From Daphnia pulex (taxonomy: Eukaryota; Arthropoda; Branchiopoda; Diplostraca; Daphniidae): DNA of 64,000 bases. Below, in pieces: positions 47,067 to 58,263 of the stretch. Positions within the stretch are counted from its first letter, which is position 1, and each line of letters opens with the position of its first letter. The stretch spans positions 11,842,001-11,906,000 of the forward strand of contig NC_060023.1 of NCBI RefSeq assembly GCF_021134715.1. The letters are read 5' to 3'. The notes below the pieces were generated by a model. The model had not been told where the DNA came from. It saw nothing but the letters and a program-made list of their open reading frames with translations, and ran no database searches. The position numbers were made by a program, and so were the translations under genes.

Positions 47067-48086
47067 TAGTGGTGTCGATATGAGACTTTTGATGCAGATA
47101 TATCTGTTTTTTGATCAATATATCAAAGTATCGATATATTAGATATATCTGTATCAAAGTCCGCTTCTCCTGCCATCTAGGAGTCAGAAATACAAACTAC
47201 GGGTTATTGGACGAAGTGTATAAAATTTCTATTGTTTTTATAAAAAAATTTTAAAAGAACAGTCATTTTGCCCCTTCTCAACTCGTATCTATGTTTTAAA
47301 CCCGTTTGAGATCGAACAGTCGAGCTGATTGCTATGTGTCAGTATCTTTTTCATCAAGTGCAATCAGGAATAAGTTAAACGGAAAATGGCTAGAAACGTT
47401 GTTATGCTTCATTTCGAAAAAGAAGTGAAACCGGCAAAAATGACCTGAGCTTTCCTACTTGCAAACGTATAATCGTAAGACCGACTATTAAGACGCACAT
47501 CTACAATTTATGGACACTCTTAAATGAAATATGAATGATAGGATTGGTATAGTGGCTAGCGTCCGCATGTCAGAATCTCGAGGGCTAAATTTCAACTCCA
47601 GCTGCCAGCTTTGGCTAATACAAAAATTAAAAATAGTTCAATATGCTGTGATATGTTTTTTTTTCTATGTTATCATTTTAACTAAATACCTGGCGACAGA
47701 AACTCGTTGACAGAAAATAAAAACCGTCATCTGAAGCATTAAAACAGTGAATTGCATCATTTTCTTTTTCCGCACAATAACGCCTGACTTTTCCTCGTGT
47801 TTTTTCCCCACTCATTGGAGCTTTATACGTTTAATATTTGTTCATTTGATTAAGCTAGCATTTTTATCTTTAAAAGATTGATTATGAGCAATTAAATATA
47901 AATAAACCTTGTCGTCTTTTTCCTTTCATTAAACAATCGAAAATGAAGAGATACAACCTATTTAAAAATTTTGCCACTTGGCAGCGTTGTTAGTTTGATA
48001 TTTTCCCGATACAGATATATCAGAATATCGCGATCGATTTTTCTGATATCAGATAATCTAAAAAATATCTAATATCGACAACACTA
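47067..48086 (+). mobile_element. hAT-like non-autonomous DNA transposon
   Basis: A 1,020-bp insertion bounded by an 8-bp direct repeat GACGACAC (47,059–47,066 and 48,087–48,094). Its terminal inverted repeats TAGTGGTGTCGATAT / ATATCGACAACACTA are imperfect. The 8-bp target duplication is typical of hAT elements. Copy B of the surrounding repeat shows the empty site (one GACGACAC followed by AAATATTC, near 56,353). No transposase ORF is present, so the element is non-autonomous. The interior holds a tRNA-like stretch near 47,540. Confidence 0.8.
47540..47605 (+). other. tRNA-like (SINE-head-like) stretch inside the hAT-like element
   Basis: GGTATAGTGGCTAGC resembles a tRNA A box and D arm, and CTCGAGGGCTAAATTTCAACTCC is a weak B-box-like match about 30 bp later. 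No clean acceptor stem can be drawn, so it is not a functional tRNA. Confidence 0.25.
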
Positions 48087-48564
48087 GACGACACTAATAT
48101 TCTAATTAGCAATGCTTTAAGATATCGATACAAATTATTACAAATCGACCCAGCCCCCAAAATACGAACCGCTGAAAAGCGATAAAAACAATTTTCTCAC
48201 CTGCGCTCGAGATCCATAGAAAGGCTGAATGGATTTAGTTTACATTATTTTTTTAATTCTTCTGGCTCTTGGAAGCCGAGAGCGGTAATAATAGTGTGAT
48301 CGAGTTCGTTACTTCGTTTATTAGACAATTTTTCGACGTTAACAAGTTGATTAAATTCTATAAGAGCAAAGCACATGCAGTAAATTAAAGATTAGTTCCT
48401 ATGAAAAGACGTGGCGTGTGTAACTGACGAGATTCGGATGAAAACGTCCGTAAATACTTCGGCTAAATGTTGTTGCGTCATCAGCAGCTGTTAATCAATT
48501 TAACGTGATGGTGATAGTTTTATCAAATCAAGTTATGTAATTAAGCTAACAATAAGTTACTCTG

Positions 48565-49965
48565 TTACTGTGAATGCGATGAAACTTGGTGGAGGATGGC
48601 CACATACGTCAGTGTACTTCCAATCAACTGAAAGTAAAAATTAATTCAATCACGTACGTCTACGTATGCAAATCAAAATGGAATACCGTCGGCAACAATC
48701 TGAGATTGACATCAAAGAATTCCATGGCTGTAATTTTGGGACTGGCGTGAGTTACCTCTACCACCACAGTGTTTAGCTGTAAACATTTTGAAATATTAAT
48801 TTAAACCCAATTTAATTAAATCGTATACTAGTAATTATACTTTAATTTGCGTCAAGAGATCGACAGTCAAAGGATGGATATTGCGGAGTGCGACTGCAGT
48901 GCGGCTAACCTACATCATCCCAAAATCATTAAAGCGGAATCAAATTATAAATTATAATCAATAATTTAATTAAACCTCGGCCTGCAGACGATAGGGCTCG
49001 TAAATGATGATGGTGAGCAGACAGGATTTCTTGGCAAAGATGAAAACGAACATGACGGGGATCGTGTCGCTTTCCTGGATGCAATTGACAATTTCGAACG
49101 TCGTCGTGATGAAACTGACAAAGACGTTGATGACGGTGATGACCATCACCAGACCGAAACATTTGTTAATCATCTCAATCAGCTGACATGCCAGCGTGTG
49201 ATTCCTACGCCATTTCTCTAGACGGACATTCAAAATCCGGCTGGAATAGACGGAAGAAAACTTTTCCGGCTCGTCCAGGTCATTGATTTGCTCGTTAAGT
49301 CCTTGGAAGATGAGCGTCAGGACCCTGGCCAGTACGCAGAAGAGCAGGAAAACGCTGATGATGGTCATCCGGGAGAAATTGGCCAGAACAATAGCCAATG
49401 GACTCATCACTCCCATGTCCCAGTAAAAGGAGCGGATGGAAAGGAATATGTGGGTGACGCAATCCTACACGATAATCATCCGTTACACAAACAGCAAAGG
49501 TAAAAGAATAAAATTGCAGGTAATTACCATGAATAAAAAGCCGAATCCAATCAGGACGCTCCTTCTGCACTTGGCGTAAAATGTCGCATTGAATTTGAGA
49601 TTCTCCTCGACTAGGTGTAATGTGTCCCACAACTGGGTCCAGCCGGAAGTGAGCGAGACAAAGAAAAAGGTCACGTGAACTCCGATGAGGACCCAGGTGT
49701 AATTGAGATGCTCGATTCCGATGTTGAGCAGTTTGGTGGTCGTCAGGTTGGCGCCGTTGGGTCCGATTTCGTTGGCCTTGAGTCGCAAGACGCCGAAAAC
49801 GAAGGAGGTACAATGGAGAGCAACGGTCGAGAGGACCATTAGCGATCCGGCCGATAACAGCCAAACGGAATAACGACTGGATGAGCTGGACGACGGCCCC
49901 ATGTGAAAGCCGAGGAGTCTCAGTCCGGCCATCAGAGGCCACAGACTTTTCTCAAGGTTCAACAT
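48565..49965 (-). CDS. Gustatory receptor 3 of the array
   Basis: Five exons join in phase 0: 49,965–49,528, 49,464–48,976, 48,909–48,841, 48,776–48,687 and 48,627–48,565 (382 aa). It has the same intron positions and family blocks as Gr2, with which it is closest (both begin with a WPLM segment and share GVLRLKANxxGPNG and the NIGIEHLNYTWVL block). A Ser run (SSSSSSR) replaces the basic loop after the first segment. The C-terminus is GSTLTYVAILHQVSSHSQ. The second coding exon is one codon shorter than in Gr2, Gr4 and Gr5. It lies 3.4 kb from Gr2, the gap being filled mainly by dispersed repeat copy A. Confidence 0.88.
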
Positions 49966-50783
49966 GTTGGATTTCTATTTCGGAATAACTAAATTTGGGA
50001 TCTCGACGGCCAAGTCACTGGTGCGTGAATGACCGCGGAAATTATCTGCTCGTCGACATCAACTTGTGGACACACGGGCGAAGCTGCTGGGCCATACTCC
50101 TGCGCCAATTTGTATCCATTGCGCATCGTCACATAAGGAAAAGAGGCTCGTCCACATGGCAACCGATTTTTCTATCAAACAAATTGACGCGGGATTATGG
50201 TCGACGACCGGCTCCTGGTGAGAAATCGACGCCTGTTGCGATGGGTAACGCGACTCTGTGAGGGGAGATCAATCACCAGGGAGTGTGTTGCATGGAGACC
50301 CCCAGCCGTCTCGATCCTTTTTGGTGTTGGAAAAATAATATTGAAAAAAGAAAATACCTCTCGTGTTCTCTCAAATTGATTTCGATAGAAACCCCAGACG
50401 ATCCTGCATTTAAAAAAGAAAAAAAATCCTTGCATTGGTTATTCAATCTGTGTATACAAGGACGCGGGATTTTTCTTCTTTTTCCCAAGGATATCTCATG
50501 GGAAGAAATGAAAACTTTGGCGTCGAATGGCGTCCTATTATTGATGGAGAGACGTTTCCAAGGATCAGCTTCATGTTCGTGGGATTTCTTTTTGCTATGG
50601 GATAACTTGTAGGTACCAAGGGGTCCGCCGGAAGAAAATATTAAAAAAAGAAAAAGCTTGTACAACATCAGACTGTTTCTATGCCGAATTCATAGGAACT
50701 GACAAAACAAATCAATTGATAAATAGATTAGGTATAACGCAAAATATGTATTGAATTGATTGAAAAATGTGTGGAATGATTTT

Positions 50784-52244
50784 CTATTTGGAATGCGAAG
50801 CCACTTGATGTAGAATGGCCACATACGTCAGGGTACTGCCAATTAACTGAAACCAAATCAAGACCAAAATGAATTAAATTGATAATAAAATCGAGAGATA
50901 ATTATAATACCGTTGGTAACAGTTTGAGATTCACGTCGAAAAACTCGATGGCCGTGATTTTGGGACAGGCGTGAGTGACTTCCATCACGACCGTATTCAC
51001 CTGAATAAAAAGTAATTTATGCATTTTTTAATCAAATAGACCACACAGCGTGTGAACGAATTCTTAGAAATTTTCAATCTATATTAAATTACTTTGATTT
51101 GCGTGAAAAGATCGGCGGTGAACGGGTGCAGCCTCCTGAGCGACGACGCCGTCCGTCCGGTCTGCATATCATCACGCAAGAAAACGTGAATTGAATCAGA
51201 TAGAAAGGAATAATGGCAGTAGTTATACCTCGGCCTGCAATCGATAGGGCTCGTAAAACATGATGGTGAGCAGGATCGACTTTTTGACGAAGATGAAGAC
51301 CAGCAGAAATGGCAACGTCTCATCGTCTTCCATGGATCGGACGATTTCGAACGAAGTCGTCACGAAACTGACGAAAACGTTGACCAACGTGATGAGCATG
51401 ACGAAGCCGAAACATTTGTTGACCATCTCGACCAGTTCGCAGGCTAAAGCGTGATTCCTACGCCATTTCTCTAGGCGGACGTTCAAGATCCGGCTGACGG
51501 AGTAGCACTGCGGCACCTGTTCCACCTCGTCCAGGTGAATGATTTGCTCGTTCAGTCCCTGGAAGACGAGCGTGATGACCCTGGCCAGAACAAAAAAGAG
51601 CAGAAACACGCTGGAAATGGTCGTCCGGGAGATGTTGGCCAGGACGATGGCCAACGGACTCATCCATCCCATGTCCCAGTAAAATGAATGGATCGAAATA
51701 AACAACTGGCTGGCGAAATCCTGAAATCAAAATTACCATTAACAAATGTACAATTAAAACTAAAACTTGAGATAATTACGACGAATAAAATGGCAAATCC
51801 GATGACGACACACTTTTGGCACTTGCGATAAAATGTGGAATTGAATTTGAGATTGGCCTCGATCAGCTGCAGTGAATCCCACAGTCCCGTCCAGTTGGAC
51901 GTGAGAGAAACAAAGAAGAAGGTCGTGTGGACGCCGATGAGGACGCAGGTGTAATTCAGGTGCTCGATGCCGACGTTGAGCCGATTGGCCGTCGTCAAAT
52001 TGGCTGTCGTGCCGTTGTGCTGGGCCATCCCGTTGGCCCTGAACTTGAGGAAACTGCGAACGAACGAGGTACAGTGGAGAGCAACGGTCGACAGGAGCAT
52101 CATCGATCCTGTCATTAGCAGACAGACGGAATAGCGATGACGATTGGGAGATGCCGATTCTTTCTTCCGGCTGGGACCCATGTGGAAGCCGACGATCCTC
52201 ATCCAAACAATCAGCGGCCAAAGGCTCGTCTCGATTTTCAACAT
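50784..52244 (-). CDS. Gustatory receptor 4 of the array
   Basis: Five exons join in phase 0: 52,244–51,780, 51,720–51,229, 51,161–51,093, 51,000–50,911 and 50,846–50,784 (392 aa). The domain order is as in Gr2 and Gr3. The first loop is longer and basic (SRKKESASPNRHRYS), and the extracellular loop carries an NGTTANLTTANR stretch with possible N-glycosylation sites. The C-terminus is GSTLTYVAILHQVASHSK. The start was placed at the Met of LKIETSLWPL, which aligns with the starts of the paralogues. The open frame continues far upstream (to 52,613), but that part is not conserved. Confidence 0.88.
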
Positions 52245-53282
52245 TTCCGGCAAACGGGAGCGACCACTTAGAAACGGAACAACTTGAACGAGGAGATAAA
52301 TGAAAACACACTGCTGAAGGGCATGTTGCTGGTCTATAGAGAGAATCAGCTCTACACACAGCATTCGACAAAAGATGCCCGTCCAACCAGTGCGCACCTT
52401 ACGGTTCCAGACATTTGATACGGCCAGAGGAGGAGGGAATAAAGATATATAGCGGGACTGTATGAACGAAATATTTTTCAGACGACATGTAAGAATAGGA
52501 AAAGGCGTGAAAGGTTCGTTAGGAGCACCAAAGTCGAATTGATTGTCGTGCCCTGTTGTTATTGTGTGTGCGCAATTCGCACGACGTCGCCGGAAACCCA
52601 ATAAAAACATCAAAGTGTGTCTGGCTGTTTCCTTCTTTTTTAGCTGGGGGTTTTTTCATAATCGACTGGACTGTTGGTGACAAGCCGAGTTGATCACGAT
52701 GGATATATATATATCTGTCGCGACTACACATTTAGGGCAAGCTGCAACTCGGGATTGTTATTGTCGTCTGTACAAGAGAAAATCGATAATGACACAGCCG
52801 CTGCTGCTGGACGCCCTGGAAATATAAATTTGTTGGGATATAGGATTATTACACAGTTTATAGCACTAGACGGCAACTACGCGACGGCCACGGTCTAGTT
52901 GACGTTGAGCTATTAAAAAAAGTGGAAACGTTATTGATTGCGCCACATAATTGACTTGAGAAAATAACTCTTTTAAGATATCTAATACAACCCAGCACTC
53001 CAAACTATTTGAAATTTCGCGCGTCAATTTTGTTTTTTTAAATCTAGAATAGAACGGCGGGAATTTTTGATTCGTTTGAAATAATTTTAACTTATATTGA
53101 CGTTTCTATCTGACAAAGGCTCATCTCATGGCAGCTTTTACGGTTGTCTTTTTTCTATAATATTAGAAACTGAAACTTCAGCGTGTTTTGTACTCGGCTA
53201 GACATCCGGTTACGTGAATGGGGCGACTAAAGAAGAAAATCAAATAAGAAAATCTAAAAAAAAAAAAGGTTTTGACATTGAA

Positions 53283-54714
53283 TTATTTGGAGTGTGCCGC
53301 AACTTGGTGAAGAATGGCCACGTATGTCAGGGTACTTCCAATCAGCTGAAAGGGGGGAACAATAGAAAGATCAATAACAATCAAATACAAAAAGAGTTGT
53401 TGTGCTGTGCAATGAGAGTAAATGTACCGTCGGCAAGAGTCTGATGTTGACGTCGAAAAATTCCATGGCAGCAATCTTGGGGCTGGCGTGCGTGACTTCC
53501 ATCACGACCGTATTCACCTGTATTGTTTGTTATTAGATGTATGTTTATAGAAGGTTGTTGTTGTATTACTTTGATTTGAGTGAAGAGATCGGCAGTTAAT
53601 GGGTGGAGCTTCCGCAGAGAGGCTGCAGTCCGGCCAGCCTTGTGACCGCAATTCAAATTAAACGATTAAAACAATTAAAATTAAATTCTAGACCATTATT
53701 AGTCACCTCAGATTGCAACCGATAGGATTCGAAAAAGACGATGGCCAGCAGGATCGATTTGTTGACAAAAATGAGCAGGAGCGAAAATGGCAGTGATTCG
53801 TGATTGCCCATTGAGCTGACGATCTCGAACGAAGTTGTCACGAAACTAACGAAAACATTAATGATGGTGACGAGCATGACTAGTCCGAAACATTTGTTGG
53901 CCATGTCGACCAGTTCGCAGGCTAAAGTGTGGTTCCTACGCCACTTCTCCAACCGGAGATTCAGGATCCTGGCGGATAGATAAATGGGCAGAATTTTCTC
54001 GGCTTCTGTTAAATTAGCAATTTGCTTGTTGAGGGCCTTGAAGACGAGCGTGATGACTCTGGCCGTGACGCAAAAGAGCAGGAAGACGCTGATGATGGTC
54101 ATCCTGGAGAAATTGGCCAGGACGACGGCCAGTGATCTCATGACGCCCAAATCCCAGTAAGACGAGCGGACAGAGATGAACAAATGCGTCACAAAATCCT
54201 GAATTCAATTAATTATTTAAGGATATTGATTTTAAAATAATAATTCGACTAATAGTACCAGCAAGAGACAACCGAAGCCGATGGAAACGCTTTCCCGGCA
54301 CTTGCGATAAAACGACGATTTGAATTTCAAATTCTTCTCGATGAGGAGCAGCGAGTGCCAGAGGCTCTTCCAGTTGGAGGTGAGCGAGACAAGGAAGAAA
54401 GTCGAGTGCACTCCGATATTGAACCAAGTGTTGTTGAGGTGCTCGATGCCAGCGTTAAGGAGATTGGCCGTCGTCAAGTTGTTGCCATCGTTGCTGCTGG
54501 GTCCCAGTTTGTTGACTCGGAGGACGCCGTGAACGAACGAGGTACAGTGGAGAGCAACAGTCGACAACAGCATCAGCGATCCTGTTAGCAACAAACAAAT
54601 GGAATAATTCTTCGATCCGGATTTCCTCTTCCGGGTGGGGATTTCCATGGGAAAACCAAAGATTTTCATCCAGACGGTCAGAGGCCAAAGACTCTTTTCA
54701 ATTTTCAACAACAT
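53283..54714 (-). CDS. Gustatory receptor 5 of the array
   Basis: Five exons join in phase 0: 54,714–54,259, 54,198–53,707, 53,638–53,570, 53,517–53,428 and 53,345–53,283 (389 aa). It shares exon pattern and motifs with Gr2–Gr4 but is the most changed of the four: PTRKRKSGSKN in the first loop, SNDGNNLTTAN in the outer loop, NLTEAEKILPIYLSAR where the others have a DEPEKF-type loop, and FFESYRLQSE instead of YEPYRLQAE. The C-terminus is GSTLTYVAILHQVAAHSK. It is the 5'-most gene of the array; dispersed repeat copy B begins about 550 bp upstream. Confidence 0.88.
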
Positions 54715-55264
54715 GATTTGATTATTCAAATATTTATAGACGGTTTTATAGACTCGTTGAACCTGTGACAACGAAGCTCTGACGGTGAATGGCGACGGAT
54801 GTTGGCATCCACCTTTTTATAGAGGAAGAAGAATAGGTGACGGTAATTGACACGTGCGCTGCTGCCGGACTCGGCCAACAAATATTCCGGAATCGACGGT
54901 CAGACACACTTGCGAGTAACCGAATTGAGAGTTTCTAATTGGTCAGGATCGAAAATATATGAACGTGGCAACAAATTCGCCGCGCCTTCTGTGAAAAAAA
55001 CATTCTCAGGGTCTCTCCGGTTTGATTAGAAACCCGAGCCGTGCAAAAATCCCGCGGCGTGATAAAAAAAACAACATCTATAATCATGTATAGAGAATCG
55101 GTGGGCTGCTGTGTGGTACTGAGAACTATATACACGAGCCATAACATCAAAGTGGCAATTTTTGTTTGTTATTTTTCTGTCGTGATTTGATCAGGCGACC
55201 GGTCGGCAATGTCTTCCATAAACTGTTATTCTGTATAGCTGTTGGTATAGGTATTATTTAACGA

Positions 55265-56405
55265 GAAAGTGCCGGTGTGGCGGCAGGTCCCTCTTGGACA
55301 TAGAATTTTATAGACTTTGCACATTGTTTGAAGTGTTTAAAATGAAACAACTTTTTTGAATTTGATCGTTGACCCGCAGACAAAGTTGTGGGGTATAAAA
55401 CAAGCCTGACGTGCAGTCGCTCTACAAATGAGTTGGTTAATTAACCCTGATTGAGACAACAGAAATAGCAAGAGAAAGCAGTTGCAGTCAGCCGTCTATC
55501 TCACAGGAATAATCGCAACTCCGTACTACGTTTTGTAACAATCAACGCCACCAAATAGTCAAAATGAGGAAGAATAGAGAGACATTTGTCCTACCTTTAA
55601 GCCCGGGATATCCACAGCCAGGCATCCCACAAGTGCTCCATCCTCAGTAAAGTTGAATCCACCAGGCAGGTTATAGGAAAAGGGGGTCATCATGAATATG
55701 CACACAACTTCACATGGGTGTACACGAGGACAGAGTTTTCCAAATTCAACTAGGAGCTCAAACAAAACATAAAAATTGGTTACGAAACAAATCTTGCAGA
55801 CTGTGAGTAAGGAAGAGTTATAAAGAAGACGGTGGGTTTTTCGTAATAAACAGGATTACTTAAGGTTTAAATGTATACCCTTTGATGCAAGTTTCAGACA
55901 CCATTAAAATATACGGCAGGTCACAGGTTGATTAATAAGTAACCAAAATCATTACTCAATTCTGAGATTGTTGATGAGAACATATCAGTATCAAAACTTA
56001 TTGCACATCTTGTGGTTCCAATGGCTGGCTCAGACCTGAAATCTGCACAAAGGTAGAGGTTACAATAGAGCAAACAAAATCTGCCATGCACCAACACCGA
56101 GCATACATGATAAATGCTAATCACTGTAGTAGGACACCAACATTTCACACATTTGGAATAGGTTTAACTCTTCTGTAAAAGCCCGCAAAATCATTCCATT
56201 TGTATTCTTAGTTTTATTTACCTGAGAAACAGCATGGAGTGGAGAGCATGGGGAGTCTCGACATCAAAGTTATTCACACGACGACCATATTTTCCTTTGT
56301 TCTACCGTGGTTCTACTGAAATAGCTTTTTCGAAAATGTGAAATGATGCAGACGACACAAATATTCTAATTAACCACGCGCTTTAAGATATCGATATTAA
56401 AATTC
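55265..56405 (+). repeat. Dispersed repeat, copy B (uninterrupted)
   Basis: The full-length-looking copy, about 1.14 kb, with the same block order as copy A but with the empty hAT target site. Minus-strand open frames at 55,559–55,765 and 55,921–56,148 are not conserved in copies A or C. Confidence 0.7.
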
Positions 56406-56746
56406 CAAGAGGGAATAAATCAAAGTAAAAAAAAATAATTTTAAGTAGTAGACAATTAAATTGTGTATTGACTTTGGTAATATAAGAGAAAGTATTTTGC
56501 AGGATATTCAATCGTTCAACATCAATGTGGCAGCAATGAATAACAAATCACAACATATTGTACTTTATTATTATTTTATATACTTGACTATAATTTGATT
56601 TTCAAAAATCGCGGGAGTGTTGAAAGGCTTGTCATATAATTGCCCAGTGTCTGTTGCTGCAGCTGCTTGACGTTAATTTGATGCAACAGGATAAAAATAT
56701 AGTTTTTAAAAAAGAGGATTTGAATATAAGAAATGGAGAATTTCAT

Positions 56747-57426
56747 TCAGTTGCCGACGAGACAGACGGTGAAGAATTCATAGCACTGGTAACAGTTGCC
56801 CTGGTAAGCCTGTCGTGATTTCTTCAACTTCCTTGGATTAACTATAAATCAATCAAAATAATTATTTCATCCTGTTTATTTTATTTGGATTTAAATTCAT
56901 ACTTAAACCCATGCCACCGGCGCCGGGGTAGTCGGTGAATTCCCTGGAACAGCATTCGCCGCCCATTTTCGTGCAGTTTCTTGCATCCATCGTCGGCGTC
57001 AAGTAGCCGGAGCAACACGGCACTCGCCTCTCCAGGGAAGGACTAGGACCCTCAGCCACTGTCACTCCGATCCTAGTGACAGCTAGGATGTGTGATGGTT
57101 ATATAATTATTTGAACTGGAAACCAATTTTGTTAATAGATGCAGTTGATTATATATACCTGCGCCTCCGTAGAGGCCGTTCATCCATCGGTAAATGGACG
57201 GGGCGACTTTGAGTCCGGCAAAGGATTGGGGGATGTTGAGCTGGCCGCGGTAACCAGTGCGATTGCGGTGATCGATGGTCGGCGGCCGGGCTTGAAGAAA
57301 AAGCCGATTGGGATTCTCCTGGATGCGCTGGAGATCAGCCATCATCACCAGCCACGAAACCATCGTGACCAGAACCAATGCCAGCGTCCACTTTTGATAT
57401 TTCCAACCCGGAGCAAAAAAGTACAT
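56747..57426 (-). CDS. Unrecognised Cys-rich secreted or signal-anchored protein
   Basis: Three exons on the minus strand join in phase: 57,426–57,159, 57,082–56,903 and 56,841–56,747 (180 aa). A hydrophobic segment at about residues 13–30 (TLALVLVTMVSWLVMMA) is a signal peptide or type II anchor. The ectodomain has Arg/Asn-rich stretches (NRTGYRGQLNIPQSF, one N-glycosylation site). It then has a Cys-rich C-terminal half with CCSGY, CTKMGGECCSREF and CYQCYEFFTVC, about nine Cys in all. The CC pairs and short loops suggest a disulfide-rich fold. I cannot assign a family. It is not related to the receptors next to it. Confidence 0.7.
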
Positions 57427-58263
57427 GGCGGGATCAAAGGATCAACACAGATCAAATTAAAGTGTAATTTTAAAAATTCTAAATTTAAACGACTTACTCT
57501 GATATTGTTTGACATAATAATTGTTCGGGAAGGCCGGAAGTTATCAAAGAATAACGATGGATGGGGTGGCAACCGGTCGGAAGTTGAGAAGGAATGTGAC
57601 TGATGGTCGAGTGCAAACGGCAGCTCTAATATTCTATTCTATTAGCCAGCAGCATCAGTACTAGTAGCAGGCGTATCTATTACAACCTTGACTCTGGTGG
57701 TGGTGGCAGGCTAATCTTATACAACTATCGTCCGCCACCAACACCCACAACCTCTGCTCTTCTATTGCCTTTGATGCATTTTGCGTCACATCTTTTTTTT
57801 TTTACTATACTATACACGCTTATTGCCCTAAGAAGATAAGAGGGCATTGAATCCAACACATATCTAAATGGCGCTGGTGGTTTCTTCATCAGCGTTTTCA
57901 TGGTCATCTCCTCTTCACGCTGGTCCGTTTTTATCACGATACGAAATGTTTGGTGTGCTCTGCTGCTGCAAAAGGCGGAAGAATGGCGCCAAGATTCCAC
58001 GCGACGTACATCATCCCAAAAACAGGAAATGCAAGACGGAGTATAGACTACTCCCGCAGCAGCGATTATCTCACACGATTGCGCACAGCCACAGATTTTT
58101 CTTTTTGACTTTTGAGGCCTTGACGGTCACAACATGTCGTCATTCGTTTTTAATTATTCAAAAATTCATTGGGATCATTTGATAATTGAAATAATTACAT
58201 CAATTTAATTTGATTAAATAGAAAAATGTCAATTTTAGAATAAATGTTTGAGGGGGGAAATAT
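57427..58263. other. Intergenic region
   Basis: No recognisable gene. Short open frames on both strands lack homology and splice partners. Confidence 0.4.

Larger units (their letters stand above)
45820..48150 (+). repeat. Dispersed repeat, copy A (interrupted by a hAT-like element)
   Basis: About 1.3 kb of sequence, split by the element at 47,067–48,086. It matches copy B (about 55,265–56,405) and the part of copy C visible at 63,008–64,000. Shared blocks in order: TGTGGCGG, ACAAAGTTGTG, the ATCAACGCCACC block, CCTACCTTTA, GCATGGAGTGGAGAG, GACGACAC and CTTTAAGATATCGATA. All copies have the same orientation. No ORF is conserved among them. I do not know whether it is a transposon remnant, a decayed gene family or a non-coding RNA. 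Confidence 0.7.

Noticed and set aside
47538-47610. A functional tRNA gene
   Set aside because: No acceptor stem or proper T arm can be drawn, and it sits within a transposable element.
51660-52613. 317-aa minus-strand open frame starting far upstream of Gr4
   Set aside because: The first ~120 residues are not conserved in Gr2, Gr3 or Gr5. The paralogues support the start at 52,244.
55559-56148. Minus-strand open frames in repeat copy B as protein genes
   Set aside because: Frames are not preserved in copies A and C, although the DNA blocks are.
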